Positions 35,069-43,844 of a DNA stretch of 64,000 nt are shown here, piece after piece; position 1 is the first letter of the stretch; every line of letters begins with the position of its first letter. The notes beneath the pieces are model-generated. The model was not told the DNA's origin and searched no databases. It saw nothing but the letters and a program-made list of their open reading frames with translations. Source of the DNA: Paenibacillus sp. USDA918EY (GTDB lineage: Bacteria; Bacillota; Bacilli; Paenibacillales; Paenibacillaceae); NCBI RefSeq assembly GCF_009870825.1, contig NZ_WTWY01000006.1, positions 124,001 to 188,000 of the forward strand. The letters are read 5' to 3'. Both the position numbers and the translations under genes were made by a program.

Positions 35069-36679
35069 TTACTTCTTGGAGTTCCAGCGGTCGTATGCCC
35101 CTTGGTAAAGCTCTACGATACGGTCTGCGCCCATCTTTTTCAGCTGAGCGACGTATTTGTCCCAATTGGAAAGCGGCTCTTGTCCGGTAACGAACTTCGC
35201 TTCCATCTGCTGAACGTACGTATTGAGATCGGACAGCAGCGCCGTTGCTTCGCTTTGCTCTTCATTCGTCAAGTACACGTTAGGGAACGGCGTTTTGCCG
35301 ATCGGTACAAGCTTCTCTGCATTTTCCTTGTCGATCCACTTGTCGAAATCGCTCTTCAGACCGTTGGTCAGCTCGGCGGAGTTCATGCCCGGCGTCAGAA
35401 TGCCGTAGTTCGGCGTCATTGTGCCGCGGTATTCCTCGCGGTCTTTTCCTCCCGGAACCGGAAGCCATTCTTTTTCATGCGTTTCTTTGTTTTTGTATTT
35501 CCACAGCAGGTTTTCTGGACCTTGGGCAAACAGCGTCGCGCCGTCATATCCGTATTGGTAGTCGATCCAGCGCATGGTCGCTTCCGGAGCAGGGTTTTTG
35601 CTCGTAATCGCAAACGTGCCGTTGGCCGAAATGCCCGGATGCTTGCCGTATACCGGAGAACCTGGAATTTCGCTCTTCACCGGCGTCATGAGCGGGTTAT
35701 CGCCGCTTGGTTCGCCGCCGAGCGTAAAGTATGGATAATAGTCGTTAAATACGCCGATCTGGTTGTTTTGGCCCTTCGCTTTTTTCTGTTCAGGCGTTTG
35801 CGAGAACGTCTCGTGGTCCAGAAGATCTTCCTTCCACAAGCGGTTCATGAACGTCAGGTAACCTTTGTAGCCTTCCTCTTGCGGCGTGTAATGCACTTTG
35901 CCGTCTTTATCCGCATAAATCACTTCGTCATAGATGCCCCAGAAGCCGAGGAAATACATGCGCAGATCATCCAGCTTCACGGAAGTCAGCGGAATTTCGT
36001 CCTTTTTGCCGTTGCCGTTCGGGTCTTCGTTTTTCACGCGTTTGAGGTACGTGTACAGCTCTTCCGTCGTTTTTGGCAGCTCGGTAACGTTTAGCGCTTT
36101 CAAGAACTTGCCGTTATACCACATCGGGCTGCGGTACCAGACGGCGGAAAGGTCGACGTTCGGAAGCGCATAGATATGACCGTCCGGCGTCGTAAACGAT
36201 TTGCGGATGTCCGGATGCTCGTCGAAGATTTTTTTGATGTTTGGCGCGTAACCTCCGTCGATGTATTTTTCCAAAGGAATCAGGACGCCCTGCGTTCCGT
36301 AGGTCACCTGTTCAGCAGGCTTCAGATCCGCCCCGTAAAATACGTCCGGCAAGTCGCCGCTCGCGAACACCAGGTTTTTCTTCGTCGCAAAGCTGTCGAT
36401 CGGCGAAAGCTGATAATTGAATTTGATGTTCGTCAGTTTTTCCATCTCTTTAAGCACTGGCATTTGGTTCCAGTCCGCCACGCCGGCGTCCTGCGACATC
36501 ATGGTCAGCGTAAGCTGCTTGTCCACGATCGGAAAACCGTCTTTTTTCACGCCTTCAGCCTGTGTCTGCGCCGAAGAGGATGCGCCTTCGCTGCCTTTGG
36601 ACGATCCGCATGCTGCAAGCAAGGAAGCGGAAAGGGTAAGGCAAAGTAAAATGGATGAAGCCTTGCGAATGTTTTTCAT
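35069..36679 (-). CDS. ABC transporter sugar-binding lipoprotein (LplA-like)
   Basis: A 536-residue extracellular solute-binding protein with lipobox LLAACG and a mature domain typical of large Paenibacillus LplA/YtcQ proteins (WNQMPVLKEMEKLTNIKFNY; VLIPLEKYIDGGYAPNIKK). It captures an oligosaccharide for the two permeases encoded upstream. ATG 36679 with AAAGGGGAG. Third gene of the importer operon. Confidence 0.9.
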   Translation of the reverse strand: MKNIRKASSILLCLTLSASLLAACGSSKGSEGASSSAQTQAEGVKKDGFPIVDKQLTLTMMSQDAGVADWNQMPVLKEMEKLTNIKFNYQLSPIDSFATKKNLVFASGDLPDVFYGADLKPAEQVTYGTQGVLIPLEKYIDGGYAPNIKKIFDEHPDIRKSFTTPDGHIYALPNVDLSAVWYRSPMWYNGKFLKALNVTELPKTTEELYTYLKRVKNEDPNGNGKKDEIPLTSVKLDDLRMYFLGFWGIYDEVIYADKDGKVHYTPQEEGYKGYLTFMNRLWKEDLLDHETFSQTPEQKKAKGQNNQIGVFNDYYPYFTLGGEPSGDNPLMTPVKSEIPGSPVYGKHPGISANGTFAITSKNPAPEATMRWIDYQYGYDGATLFAQGPENLLWKYKNKETHEKEWLPVPGGKDREEYRGTMTPNYGILTPGMNSAELTNGLKSDFDKWIDKENAEKLVPIGKTPFPNVYLTNEEQSEATALLSDLNTYVQQMEAKFVTGQEPLSNWDKYVAQLKKMGADRIVELYQGAYDRWNSKK

Positions 36680-36736
36680 CTGTATAACTCCCCTTTTTAG
36701 TAGATCGGGATTTTGCAAAATCCCCATTTAGCAAGA

Positions 36737-37645
36737 TCAGCCCTTTACGGAACCAATCATAACACCTTGAACGAAATAACGCTGCAAGAACGGGTAAATT
36801 ACAATGACTGGAAGCGTTGCGACGATGATGACCGCGTATTTGACCAGCGCCGCGATTTCGGCTTTGCTGTTCATCGCAGCGGCTGTCGAAGCGTCGATCG
36901 CCCCTCCGCCCTGGGCCGCCATCTCCTGCAAAACGAGAATTTGGCGCAAGACGAGCTGCAGCGGATATTTGGCGGAATCATTCAAATAAATGAGCGCCGA
37001 GAAGTAGCTGTTCCAGTTGCCGACGCCGTAAAACAACGCCATAACCGCGATAATCGGCATCGACAGCGGCAGAATGATTTTGACGAACAGCCGCATGTTG
37101 GTACAACCGTCGATTTGGGCCGCTTCCTGCAGCTCCTTCGGAATCGAGCTTTGGAAAAACGTGCGGGAAACGATGATGTTCCAAATCGATGCGGCAGACG
37201 GAATCACGATCGCCCACATGGAGTTGATCATGCCGAGCTGCTTGACGAGCAGGTAGGTCGGCACCAGACCGCCGCCAAAGAACATGGTCACCATAAACAT
37301 GCCCATAAAGAAGTTGCGTCCGACGAAGTCCTTGCGGCTCAGCGCATACGCTGCAGGCAGCGTTACGATCAGGTTGATCGCGGTACCCACGACCGTGTAC
37401 AAAATCGTATTGCCGTAGCCGATCCAAATGCTTGAATTTTCGAACACGCGCTTATAGCCGTCAAAGGTGATGCCTTTCGGCCACAGCCACATTTCCCCGG
37501 AGCCTACGAACTTCGGATTGCTGATCGATGCGCTGATCATGTAGATGAGCGGATAAAATACGATCAGGAAAGCCAGAAGCACGTAAATGTAGTTGCAAAT
37601 TACAAAGATCTTGTCGCGTTTGGTTTCTTTTACGCCTGTTAACAT
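36737..37645 (-). CDS. ABC transporter permease, CUT1 type (LplC/YtcP-like)
   Basis: A 302-residue membrane protein with six helices and the EAA loop PKELQEAAQIDGCTNMRLFVK that docks the ATPase. ATG 37645 has an AAAAGGAGG site. Partner of the 37662 permease. No ATPase gene is nearby; such systems usually share a MsmX-type ATPase encoded elsewhere. Confidence 0.92.
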   Translation of the reverse strand: MLTGVKETKRDKIFVICNYIYVLLAFLIVFYPLIYMISASISNPKFVGSGEMWLWPKGITFDGYKRVFENSSIWIGYGNTILYTVVGTAINLIVTLPAAYALSRKDFVGRNFFMGMFMVTMFFGGGLVPTYLLVKQLGMINSMWAIVIPSAASIWNIIVSRTFFQSSIPKELQEAAQIDGCTNMRLFVKIILPLSMPIIAVMALFYGVGNWNSYFSALIYLNDSAKYPLQLVLRQILVLQEMAAQGGGAIDASTAAAMNSKAEIAALVKYAVIIVATLPVIVIYPFLQRYFVQGVMIGSVKG

Positions 37646-37661
37646 CCGTGCCCCTCCTTTT

Positions 37662-38630
37662 CTACCACAAACTATTCTCGCTCGTCCGGCGCACAATCTG
37701 GTTCACGACGATCAGCATCACGCAGTTGATCACGGAGTTAAACAAGCCGATCGCTGTCGAGAAACTGTACTGGGCATCCACGAGCCCGGAGCGGTACACG
37801 AACGTGGAAATGACGTCCGAAGATTCCATGTTCAGCGGGTTTTGCAGCAGGAGAATCTTTTCGAAGCCTACTCCCAGCAAGCTACCCATGTTCAAAATGA
37901 GCAGGATTGTCATCGTAGGGACCAGCGTCGGGATGTTAATGTGGCGAATGCGCTGGAACCGCGAGGCCCCGTCGATGATCGCCGCTTCGTGAAGTCCCGG
38001 ATCCACCCCGGAAAGCGCCGCGAGGTAAATGATCGTTCCCCAGCCCGCGCTCTGCCACACGCCGGACAATACATACATCGTTTTAAACCATCTCGGATCC
38101 GTCAAGAAGTCCGGTGATTTAAAGCCAAGACCTTCAATGATGTGCGTCACGATCCCTGTCGATGGAGACAAGAAGGAAATAATCATCCCGGCCATGACCA
38201 CGACGGAAATAAAATGCGGCGCATACGTTACCGTTTGAGCCAGTTTCTTGAAGAAACCGTTTCTCACTTCATTGAAAGCGAGCGCCAAAATAATCGGAAT
38301 CGGAAATCCGATGGCGAGTTCGTACAGGCTGATGCTCAGTGTGTTCCATAACAAATCCCAAAAATAATAGGAATGGAAGAAGCGCTCGAAATGGTCGAAG
38401 CCGACCCACGGGCTTCCCGAAATCCCTTTTGTCGGAATGAAGTTTTTGAACGCGATCTGAATGCCGTACATCGGCCCGTAAGAGAAAATGAGAAAGTACA
38501 GAAACGCTGGCGCAATAAAGATGTACAATTCCCAGTTGGTTATGATTCTCTTCCAGACGCCCTTGCCGGTACCGACCTTTCCCGGTTTCAACATTGCATT
38601 GCCCGGAACAGCAGCTTTTGTATCCTGCAT
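37662..38630 (-). CDS. ABC transporter permease, CUT1 type (LplB-like)
   Basis: A 322-residue permease with six helices, N-terminal YIFIAPAFLYFLIFSYGPMYG and EAA-type loop DPGLHEAAIIDGASRF. First gene of the importer operon, ATG 38630 behind AAAGGGGTG. The promoter region contains a near-perfect cre site. Confidence 0.92.
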   Translation of the reverse strand: MQDTKAAVPGNAMLKPGKVGTGKGVWKRIITNWELYIFIAPAFLYFLIFSYGPMYGIQIAFKNFIPTKGISGSPWVGFDHFERFFHSYYFWDLLWNTLSISLYELAIGFPIPIILALAFNEVRNGFFKKLAQTVTYAPHFISVVVMAGMIISFLSPSTGIVTHIIEGLGFKSPDFLTDPRWFKTMYVLSGVWQSAGWGTIIYLAALSGVDPGLHEAAIIDGASRFQRIRHINIPTLVPTMTILLILNMGSLLGVGFEKILLLQNPLNMESSDVISTFVYRSGLVDAQYSFSTAIGLFNSVINCVMLIVVNQIVRRTSENSLW

Positions 38631-38689
38631 AGGATCACCCCTTTCATATGATTTCTTTCTGTTTGTTTTCTCTAGAAGTTATGCAGGGT

Positions 38690-38703
38690 TGCTAGCGCTT
38701 ACA
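38690..38703. promoter_or_regulatory. cre-like site upstream of the importer operon
   Basis: On the minus strand TGTAAGCGCTAGCA matches TGWAANCGNTNWCA at 13 of 14 positions, about 60 nt upstream of the LplB-like start. Implies CcpA repression in the presence of glucose. Confidence 0.6.
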
Positions 38704-38974
38704 TGCTTAACGATAGACAAATGTCCAAGCATCGTAAATATGTCATTTTAGAAGCGGCGCAAACCCGCGCCACATCAGGGTTTTGGCCGTGTGACAATCG
38801 GGGGTGACAGGCAGACAATATGTCGTTTTTGCTTGCGGGAAAAGGCTTTCAGAACGACATCAAATATGACCAATCGACACCTTATGACAGCCTTTTCATA
38901 ATCCCCGGTCGGTTTTTCCGCAAAGCTTGCAGCCCCCATGATAACGTTTTCGAATCAAAAGGACACATGTAAAA
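38704..38974. other. Intergenic region, no gene seen
   Basis: The stretch between the importer operon and the lipoprotein gene at 39002 contains no ORF with a ribosome site. It probably holds the remote promoter elements of the importer operon; I see no further clear motif. Confidence 0.5.
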
Positions 38975-39003
38975 AGACCCAAGGGAATCTCTCCCTTGAG
39001 TCT
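38975..39003 (-). terminator. Rho-independent terminator
   Basis: Stem AGACCCAAGGGA / TCCCTTGAGTCT with one mismatch and a 5-nt loop, followed on the minus strand by TTTTTAC. It overlaps the stop codon of the 39002 gene. Confidence 0.8.
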
Positions 39004-39319
39004 ACTTTTTGGGTGATGCATCATCCGGATATTTAATCATTTCGAGCTTTACATCTCCATTGCCATACGTTTCATAAGAAGAAAAATAAATGCGGTCGAC
39101 TTCGATCAAATTCCAGAGCATCTCATCCGCAATGGTTATTTCGAATGGCTTTGCGTTTTTATCGTATGGATTTTTCACGGTGATGGTGCTGCTCCCTCTT
39201 TCCCCGGTTTCTTTACCGATGACCTGGATATAAGAAGCGGTGGACGAAACCTGATCATTGCATGAGGAGAAGCAAACGGCGAAAATACAACTCAGAATAA
39301 AACGAAGGGTTAGCCTCAA
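39002..39319 (-). CDS. Small predicted lipoprotein
   Basis: About 105 residues from TTG 39319 (GGGGTGA site); an ATG at 39340 lacks a ribosome site. Signal with lipobox FSSC, then a beta-rich domain (YIQVIGKETG; FEITIADEMLWNLIEVDRIYF). Likely extracellular; function unknown. Confidence 0.6.
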   Translation of the reverse strand: MRLTLRFILSCIFAVCFSSCNDQVSSTASYIQVIGKETGERGSSTITVKNPYDKNAKPFEITIADEMLWNLIEVDRIYFSSYETYGNGDVKLEMIKYPDDASPKK

Positions 39320-39417
39320 GGAATCACCCCATATCATCAAGATCTATGGTAATAACATTAACTATATCCTCGCCTGAAGCAACCCTACAATGGATGAACG
39401 TTCGCAACCGCCATGGT

Positions 39418-39924
39418 TTATCCTAAAAAATACGCCATAAACTCTTCGTCGTACATCCGTCCGTCCACGATCAATGCTTCTTTTTCCAGGCCGTAACCGA
39501 CAAAACCCAATCCCTTATATAGCGCCGCCGCAGCCGTGTTGGCCGTCACCACCGACAGCTGGATCTGCCGCAAGCCTTCGATTTCTTGACCCCGGCGCAA
39601 AATTTCCGCCATGAGCTGTTTGGCGATGCCTTTGCCGCGATGAGCGGAAACGACGTACACTCCCCACACCATGCCTTTATGCCGGACCTTCCTGCCCGGT
39701 TCCCGGCGGAATCCGGCCATCCCGACAAGTTCGCCCTCTTCCGTAAACGCGCCAAGGATATAATTATCCGGTTCATTGTTGATTCTCAGTTCGACCTCAT
39801 TCATCGGCGTATGCACTTGATCCTCATAGGAGGAGCCAAAGGCTTCGGGATGCGTTTTCAACGCTTCAAGCCGCAGCTTCCAGAACTCGGCCGCCTGCTC
39901 TCGTTGTATGTTTTGAATGTACAT
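39418..39924 (-). CDS. GNAT family N-acetyltransferase
   Basis: A 168-residue GNAT domain: VWGVYVVSAHRGKGIAKQL acetyl-CoA loop, AAALYKGLGFVGYG. ATG 39924 overlaps the stop of the upstream gene (TAATG), so the two are coupled. Confidence 0.88.
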   Translation of the reverse strand: MYIQNIQREQAAEFWKLRLEALKTHPEAFGSSYEDQVHTPMNEVELRINNEPDNYILGAFTEEGELVGMAGFRREPGRKVRHKGMVWGVYVVSAHRGKGIAKQLMAEILRRGQEIEGLRQIQLSVVTANTAAAALYKGLGFVGYGLEKEALIVDGRMYDEEFMAYFLG

Positions 39925-40571
39925 TAGGTGACGCTCCTCTCCCTTGGGAATCCCCAAGCAACCCATTCCGTTATTTCCTCCGCTGTTTTTTCGATAAAAC
40001 GCCTCGCTTTGGTCTCTTGAAAATACATGGTTTCGATCTTCGGCTCATGACGCTCCTCTTCCAGCCATGCGAGTTTCATGTCCCGGTACCGGTTGACTTC
40101 GTCTGGCGTAAGGAGCGGTTCAACCGCAAAAGCGCGCGCCTGCCGCAATTGGATGAGTGCATCCTGCGCCCACGGCTCCCGTTTCAGCAAATCGAACTCC
40201 AGCTGGCTGACCTCACGGTTATACGTATCCCTGATCTTGTCGGAATCGCCGGCATACTCCCGCTCAAAATCAGCGTAAAGCGTTTCGGTCCACCGGATAT
40301 CCGTATAAATGTGCGCAAAATACCCCCAAACGAATGCCTTCCAATCCGGGTCCCGGTGTTGGTCCAAATAGGAAACGCAGGCATGCTGAAGCGTTTGAAT
40401 GCTTGGAAACCGTCCTTCGTGTACCAGGTGGGTAACGCCCTTTTCCTTCCGGGTGACATGCTCCCGGGCATGAATCGCGTCGGGCGAAATGCTGCCTAAC
40501 AAAAAAGCGGGCGAAGGACCGGGCTCGAATAATCTTTGGGCGACTGCAAAATGGACCATGGGCCATGGCAT
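39924..40571 (-). CDS. Zinc-dependent phospholipase C-like protein
   Basis: A 215-residue helical protein starting MPWPMVHFAVAQRL, with LLGSISPDAIHAR, FVWGYFAHIYTDIRW and several conserved His/Asp residues suited to a zinc site, as in the PLC/S1-P1-like hydrolases of Firmicutes. No signal peptide. Substrate unknown. Confidence 0.65.
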   Translation of the reverse strand: MPWPMVHFAVAQRLFEPGPSPAFLLGSISPDAIHAREHVTRKEKGVTHLVHEGRFPSIQTLQHACVSYLDQHRDPDWKAFVWGYFAHIYTDIRWTETLYADFEREYAGDSDKIRDTYNREVSQLEFDLLKREPWAQDALIQLRQARAFAVEPLLTPDEVNRYRDMKLAWLEEERHEPKIETMYFQETKARRFIEKTAEEITEWVAWGFPRERSVT

Positions 40572-40591
40572 GGCATATACCTCCTCGTGTT

Positions 40592-40745
40592 TTACGCTAA
40601 AATCTCTTTCGCATCCGCAGGCAGCGTTCTCACATGCTGAAGATATCGAGTCATGTTGGCGTCGTCCTGGAACGGATAATCGTAAGATAGTTCTTCCGCT
40701 ACCTCGCAGGCCAGTTTTCGGAAAAGACCGCAGGCCCCGGTTTCC
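40592..40745 (-). pseudogene. C-terminal remnant of aminoglycoside 6-adenylyltransferase (AadK-like)
   Basis: One frame reads GLFRKLACEVAEELSYDYPF, then DDANMTRYLQHVRTLPADAKEIL, the characteristic end of ANT(6)/AadK streptomycin adenylyltransferases. Only about 50 of some 290 residues remain and they are out of frame with the GrpB gene upstream. A deletion has fused the two genes. Confidence 0.7.
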
Positions 40746-41268
40746 ACCCGACCCGCTGGCTCCACCGGCTTGCTCTCCGCATAATCTCCCAAATCATCGG
40801 TTCTTTTTCTTCGACATACTTCTGCCGCTCATCCGGATACTCACGCATAAGCCTCCGCTTTTCCGCAACGTATAATTGCCCTTCCGACGGATGCTCCCGC
40901 AAATAATCCCGGAACAACAGCGCAAACTGCTCGCCGAAGCTTCCCTGCTCCCGGACATGGATGTGCACCCTTTTTTGGCCCGGCGACTCCCTAAAATACC
41001 GCTTGGTCCGCTCCTCGTTGTCCGCCTGGTGGATGAAACCGATCGCCTCCATTTGCGGTTTGTACAGCTCAATCGGCTCTAAAGAAGCCACCGAAACCTG
41101 AATGTCGATGATGGGTTTGGCCGCCAGCCCCTCCACCGAGGTCGAACCGATATGATCAACCCGAAGGGCAACGTCTCCCAGCGCATGTTTGATGCGTGCT
41201 CCGAGCTCCGCGAACTCTCTTTTCCAGTCCGGGTCGTACGGGGCGAGATAATATGTGTTGTCCGGCAT
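40699..41268 (-). CDS. GrpB family nucleotidyltransferase-like protein, hybrid C-terminus
   Basis: 189 codons. Residues 1-165 are a normal GrpB (UPF0157) domain: YDPDWKREFAELGARI, LRVDHIGSTSVEGLAAKPIID, FRDYLREHP. This family has the nucleotidyltransferase fold; function is unsettled. The last 23 residues (after IMRRAS) are read from the aminoglycoside-adenylyltransferase remnant in another frame. The GrpB domain itself looks complete. Confidence 0.85.
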   Translation of the reverse strand: MPDNTYYLAPYDPDWKREFAELGARIKHALGDVALRVDHIGSTSVEGLAAKPIIDIQVSVASLEPIELYKPQMEAIGFIHQADNEERTKRYFRESPGQKRVHIHVREQGSFGEQFALLFRDYLREHPSEGQLYVAEKRRLMREYPDERQKYVEEKEPMIWEIMRRASRWSQRVGWKPGPAVFSENWPAR

Positions 41269-41299
41269 AAGGTTCTCCTTGGTTATCCTTGTGATTTCC

Positions 41300-41710
41300 C
41301 TACAAATCCTTCTTAAAATAATAATGCTTGAATCCCCGCGGCGCGTCGTCGATGACGGCGATTTCGCGGTAACCGTGCTTTTTGTAAAACTCCGGTGCCT
41401 GGAAGCTGAACGTATTCAGCTTAATGAAGGTGCATCCCTTTTCCCGCGCAATCTTTTCCGCCTCCATCAGCAGCTTGGAGCCTTGTCCTTGCTTTCGATA
41501 ACGGGGATCCACCCATAAAATGTCGACCTCCAGCCAGTTCCAACACATGACGCTAAGCAGACCGGCAATAATGTTCCCTTCGCCATCCCTTACATGCAAA
41601 TTGATTTCCTCATAACGATTCTTTAGATCATCCGGCAGCTGGCCGGCGTTAAATTCGATCAGTTTGTTTCTAACGTAGCTGCTTTCTTCATTCGAACTTC
41701 TAGATATCAT
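41300..41710 (-). CDS. GNAT family N-acetyltransferase
   Basis: 136 residues: LWVDPRYRKQGQGSKLLMEAEK acetyl-CoA loop region and YKKHGYREIAVIDDAP near the end, as in the short GNATs related to Bacillus YtmI-like proteins. Substrate unknown. Confidence 0.85.
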   Translation of the reverse strand: MISRSSNEESSYVRNKLIEFNAGQLPDDLKNRYEEINLHVRDGEGNIIAGLLSVMCWNWLEVDILWVDPRYRKQGQGSKLLMEAEKIAREKGCTFIKLNTFSFQAPEFYKKHGYREIAVIDDAPRGFKHYYFKKDL

Positions 41711-41741
41711 ATTCGGCTCATTTCTCCTCTTCTATATGACC

Positions 41742-42467
41742 TTAAACCTCCAATGTTTCTGATCGAACCATCAATTCCTCGACGGATACGGGATAAAGCG
41801 GCTTGCTGAGCTCCAAAATCGCTTTAGCGTAGTCTTGTATTTCTTTTTGGGCGTCATGCTCCAATCTTTGGTTCAAAAAATGGCAAACCGCCTGCAGCGA
41901 CGCCGTCCAATACCATCTCACGTACATGCCGTAGGAAGGCAAAAATAATCGCGCCTGCTCCGCGCAAACGCCGTCCTGCAGGGCGGCTTCATATTTTTGA
42001 ACGCCCAGCTCGATATAATCGATCAATTCCTTCGTTAATTTTTGCCCCGCTTCATTCCCGAGCGCAGCCCCGCTGCCCTGTTTGGAATTTTCCGGCTTGC
42101 TCCGCCATTGTTGTTCTCCCGGTATGTAAAATGTCGGTTCTTCCGTAATATATCGACGGCTCGACTCGTTCCACGCCTCCAAGCTGTCGCCCGTTCCTTC
42201 GGCATGCGCGGAGCCTATAACGTATTTCCACCATTGCCTTGCCACCATCAGCGGCGCGTAAATTTCAAATTGCATGATCACGTGACGAAATGGTGAAGTA
42301 TGCCCCTCTCGGGCCAAAAATTTGATCAACCGGATATCTTTGTCATTCAACTCCTTCGACTCTTTGGCATAAGACACCCGTGCCGCATTCACGACCGTCA
42401 AATCGGATCCCATATGGTTGACCAGCCGTACATACCCTTTATCCAAAACCTCGATCATCGACATCAT
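41742..42467 (-). CDS. thyX: Flavin-dependent thymidylate synthase ThyX
   Basis: A 241-residue ThyX: REGHTSPFRHVIMQFEI, the signature region VARQWWKYVIG...WNESSRRYI, and LPSYGMYVRWYWTASLQAVCHFLNQR. It makes dTMP from dUMP using FAD and methylenetetrahydrofolate. The usual RHRxxS core is RQWWK here with an insertion before the SxRY part, as in one phage/Bacillales subgroup. No thyA is visible in the window. Confidence 0.9.
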   Translation of the reverse strand: MMSMIEVLDKGYVRLVNHMGSDLTVVNAARVSYAKESKELNDKDIRLIKFLAREGHTSPFRHVIMQFEIYAPLMVARQWWKYVIGSAHAEGTGDSLEAWNESSRRYITEEPTFYIPGEQQWRSKPENSKQGSGAALGNEAGQKLTKELIDYIELGVQKYEAALQDGVCAEQARLFLPSYGMYVRWYWTASLQAVCHFLNQRLEHDAQKEIQDYAKAILELSKPLYPVSVEELMVRSETLEV

Positions 42468-42509
42468 CCATTCCCCCTAGTTTGTTTTCTGCTCGACGTG
42501 ATGGTACCG

Positions 42510-42749
42510 TTAAATTCCCATAAACCCGATAACGAGTTTAAAGCTTTTCCTATTCTTGGATGATAGCTTTAAACCTTCCTTCGAATCAAATATGATGACC
42601 TTTTTTCCGATCCATAACCTGAAATAGACCGATTGCAGCTTAAACGGTGCCGTAAACCCCCGAACTTCCCTCTCCGTGCCATCCGAATCCTCGAATTCCG
42701 TTCGTATAAACCATGTATTGCCGAATCCGATTTCCGTATATTTTTTCAA
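42510..42749 (-). CDS. DUF3977 family protein
   Basis: A 79-residue protein, TTG 42749 behind GAGGTGA: KKYTEIGFGNTWFIRTEFED, VRGFTAPFKLQSVYFRLWIG, VIIFDSKEGLK, which is the DUF3977 pattern. Function unknown. Begins 10 nt after the CPBP gene. Confidence 0.8.
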   Translation of the reverse strand: MKKYTEIGFGNTWFIRTEFEDSDGTEREVRGFTAPFKLQSVYFRLWIGKKVIIFDSKEGLKLSSKNRKSFKLVIGFMGI

Positions 42750-42759
42750 GCCGTTCACC

Positions 42760-43614
42760 TCAGTATTTGAATGTGGGCCGATGTAGAATCGTCTCTCTGG
42801 ATTTCCGATAGGCCCGGATTCCGAATCCCACCGCCAAATACAGCAATGTCGTGACAATCCCGTTGATTGGAGAAAGTACGATTTCCTTACTAGGAACAAT
42901 ATGGATATATCCCGAAATGACCAACGGATTCACAAGCGAATCTTCTACCATATGTAAAATGATGCAAGGCCAAATCGATTTCGTAACCCGATAAAGCTCG
43001 ATAAACATAACGGCCCAGCAAATCATCGTCAAAAACGCGACGACCGCAAACATCATCCGGCCAACCGGTAGGACAGGCTCCATGTCCGCTTCGGGCAAAA
43101 ACACCAGGTAATACGGAATATGCCACGCACCCCACACGCAGCCGACAATAAGATACACCTTCCAGTCGCTAAGATGAAGCTTCACAAGCTGTGAGGTCAG
43201 AAACCCGCGCCAAATCGTTTCCTCAAAAATATTTTTGATAAAATGGACAGCCAGCATGCCGGCAAACACACCAAAAAATGTTGAAAAGTCTAATCCCGAA
43301 AAATCGATCCAACCGGTTCCGGCCCCGATAAGCAGCACAATCCCCGTAACAACGGGAAAAATGAGCAGCGAAGCCACGTACCACTTGACGTTTCCTTGGA
43401 TATTCGGCCGAAAACCGATCTCCCTGAAGCCTGATTTCGTAAAACAAAGGGACAATATAACCGTCAGCATCGGCAGCACCAGCCAAACGCCCATCCCAAG
43501 CGAGCCCCCTTCCGGCTGGTCCGCCATCACGGAATCGACCATAACGCCGATCCAGCCGCTAAGGAGAGCGACCAATACAAAAATAACCATGTTCCATACC
43601 GTTCGGTTATACAT
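42760..43614 (-). CDS. CPBP family intramembrane glutamic protease
   Basis: A 284-residue membrane protein with about eight helices. Motif 1 FEETIWRGF gives the catalytic Glu pair and Arg; motif 2 is GCVWGAWHIPYYLVF. Related to CAAX prenyl proteases and bacteriocin-immunity proteins. ATG 43614 with TGGAGGGA is preferred over 43680. Region 43615-43844 has no gene I can support. Confidence 0.88.
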   Translation of the reverse strand: MYNRTVWNMVIFVLVALLSGWIGVMVDSVMADQPEGGSLGMGVWLVLPMLTVILSLCFTKSGFREIGFRPNIQGNVKWYVASLLIFPVVTGIVLLIGAGTGWIDFSGLDFSTFFGVFAGMLAVHFIKNIFEETIWRGFLTSQLVKLHLSDWKVYLIVGCVWGAWHIPYYLVFLPEADMEPVLPVGRMMFAVVAFLTMICWAVMFIELYRVTKSIWPCIILHMVEDSLVNPLVISGYIHIVPSKEIVLSPINGIVTTLLYLAVGFGIRAYRKSRETILHRPTFKY

Positions 43615-43844
43615 AAGTCCCTCCAAAAATGATTGATTTCTTACGCCGATATTGATAAAGAATTGTTTGATGAACTCCATTCAAAGGCGAGACGAATCTA
43701 TTGGAGCGGGTGAACGGTGATAGAGCCATCATTAAACTGACCAGCCTGAGCAATATTCTGAATAAAAAGAATAGCTGCAGTCGCAGCGAATGGTAAACAT
43801 GGGGTAATTCACCATCCTTACAAAGTTTAATCAACTAAAAGATG

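Noticed and set aside
35069..38630. Missing ATPase gene in the sugar importer operon as an anomaly
   Set aside because: CUT1 importers of this type normally share a MsmX-like ATPase encoded elsewhere.
43607..43834. 75-codon minus ORF between the CPBP and AraC genes
   Set aside because: No ribosome site or family match; may be residual sequence only.
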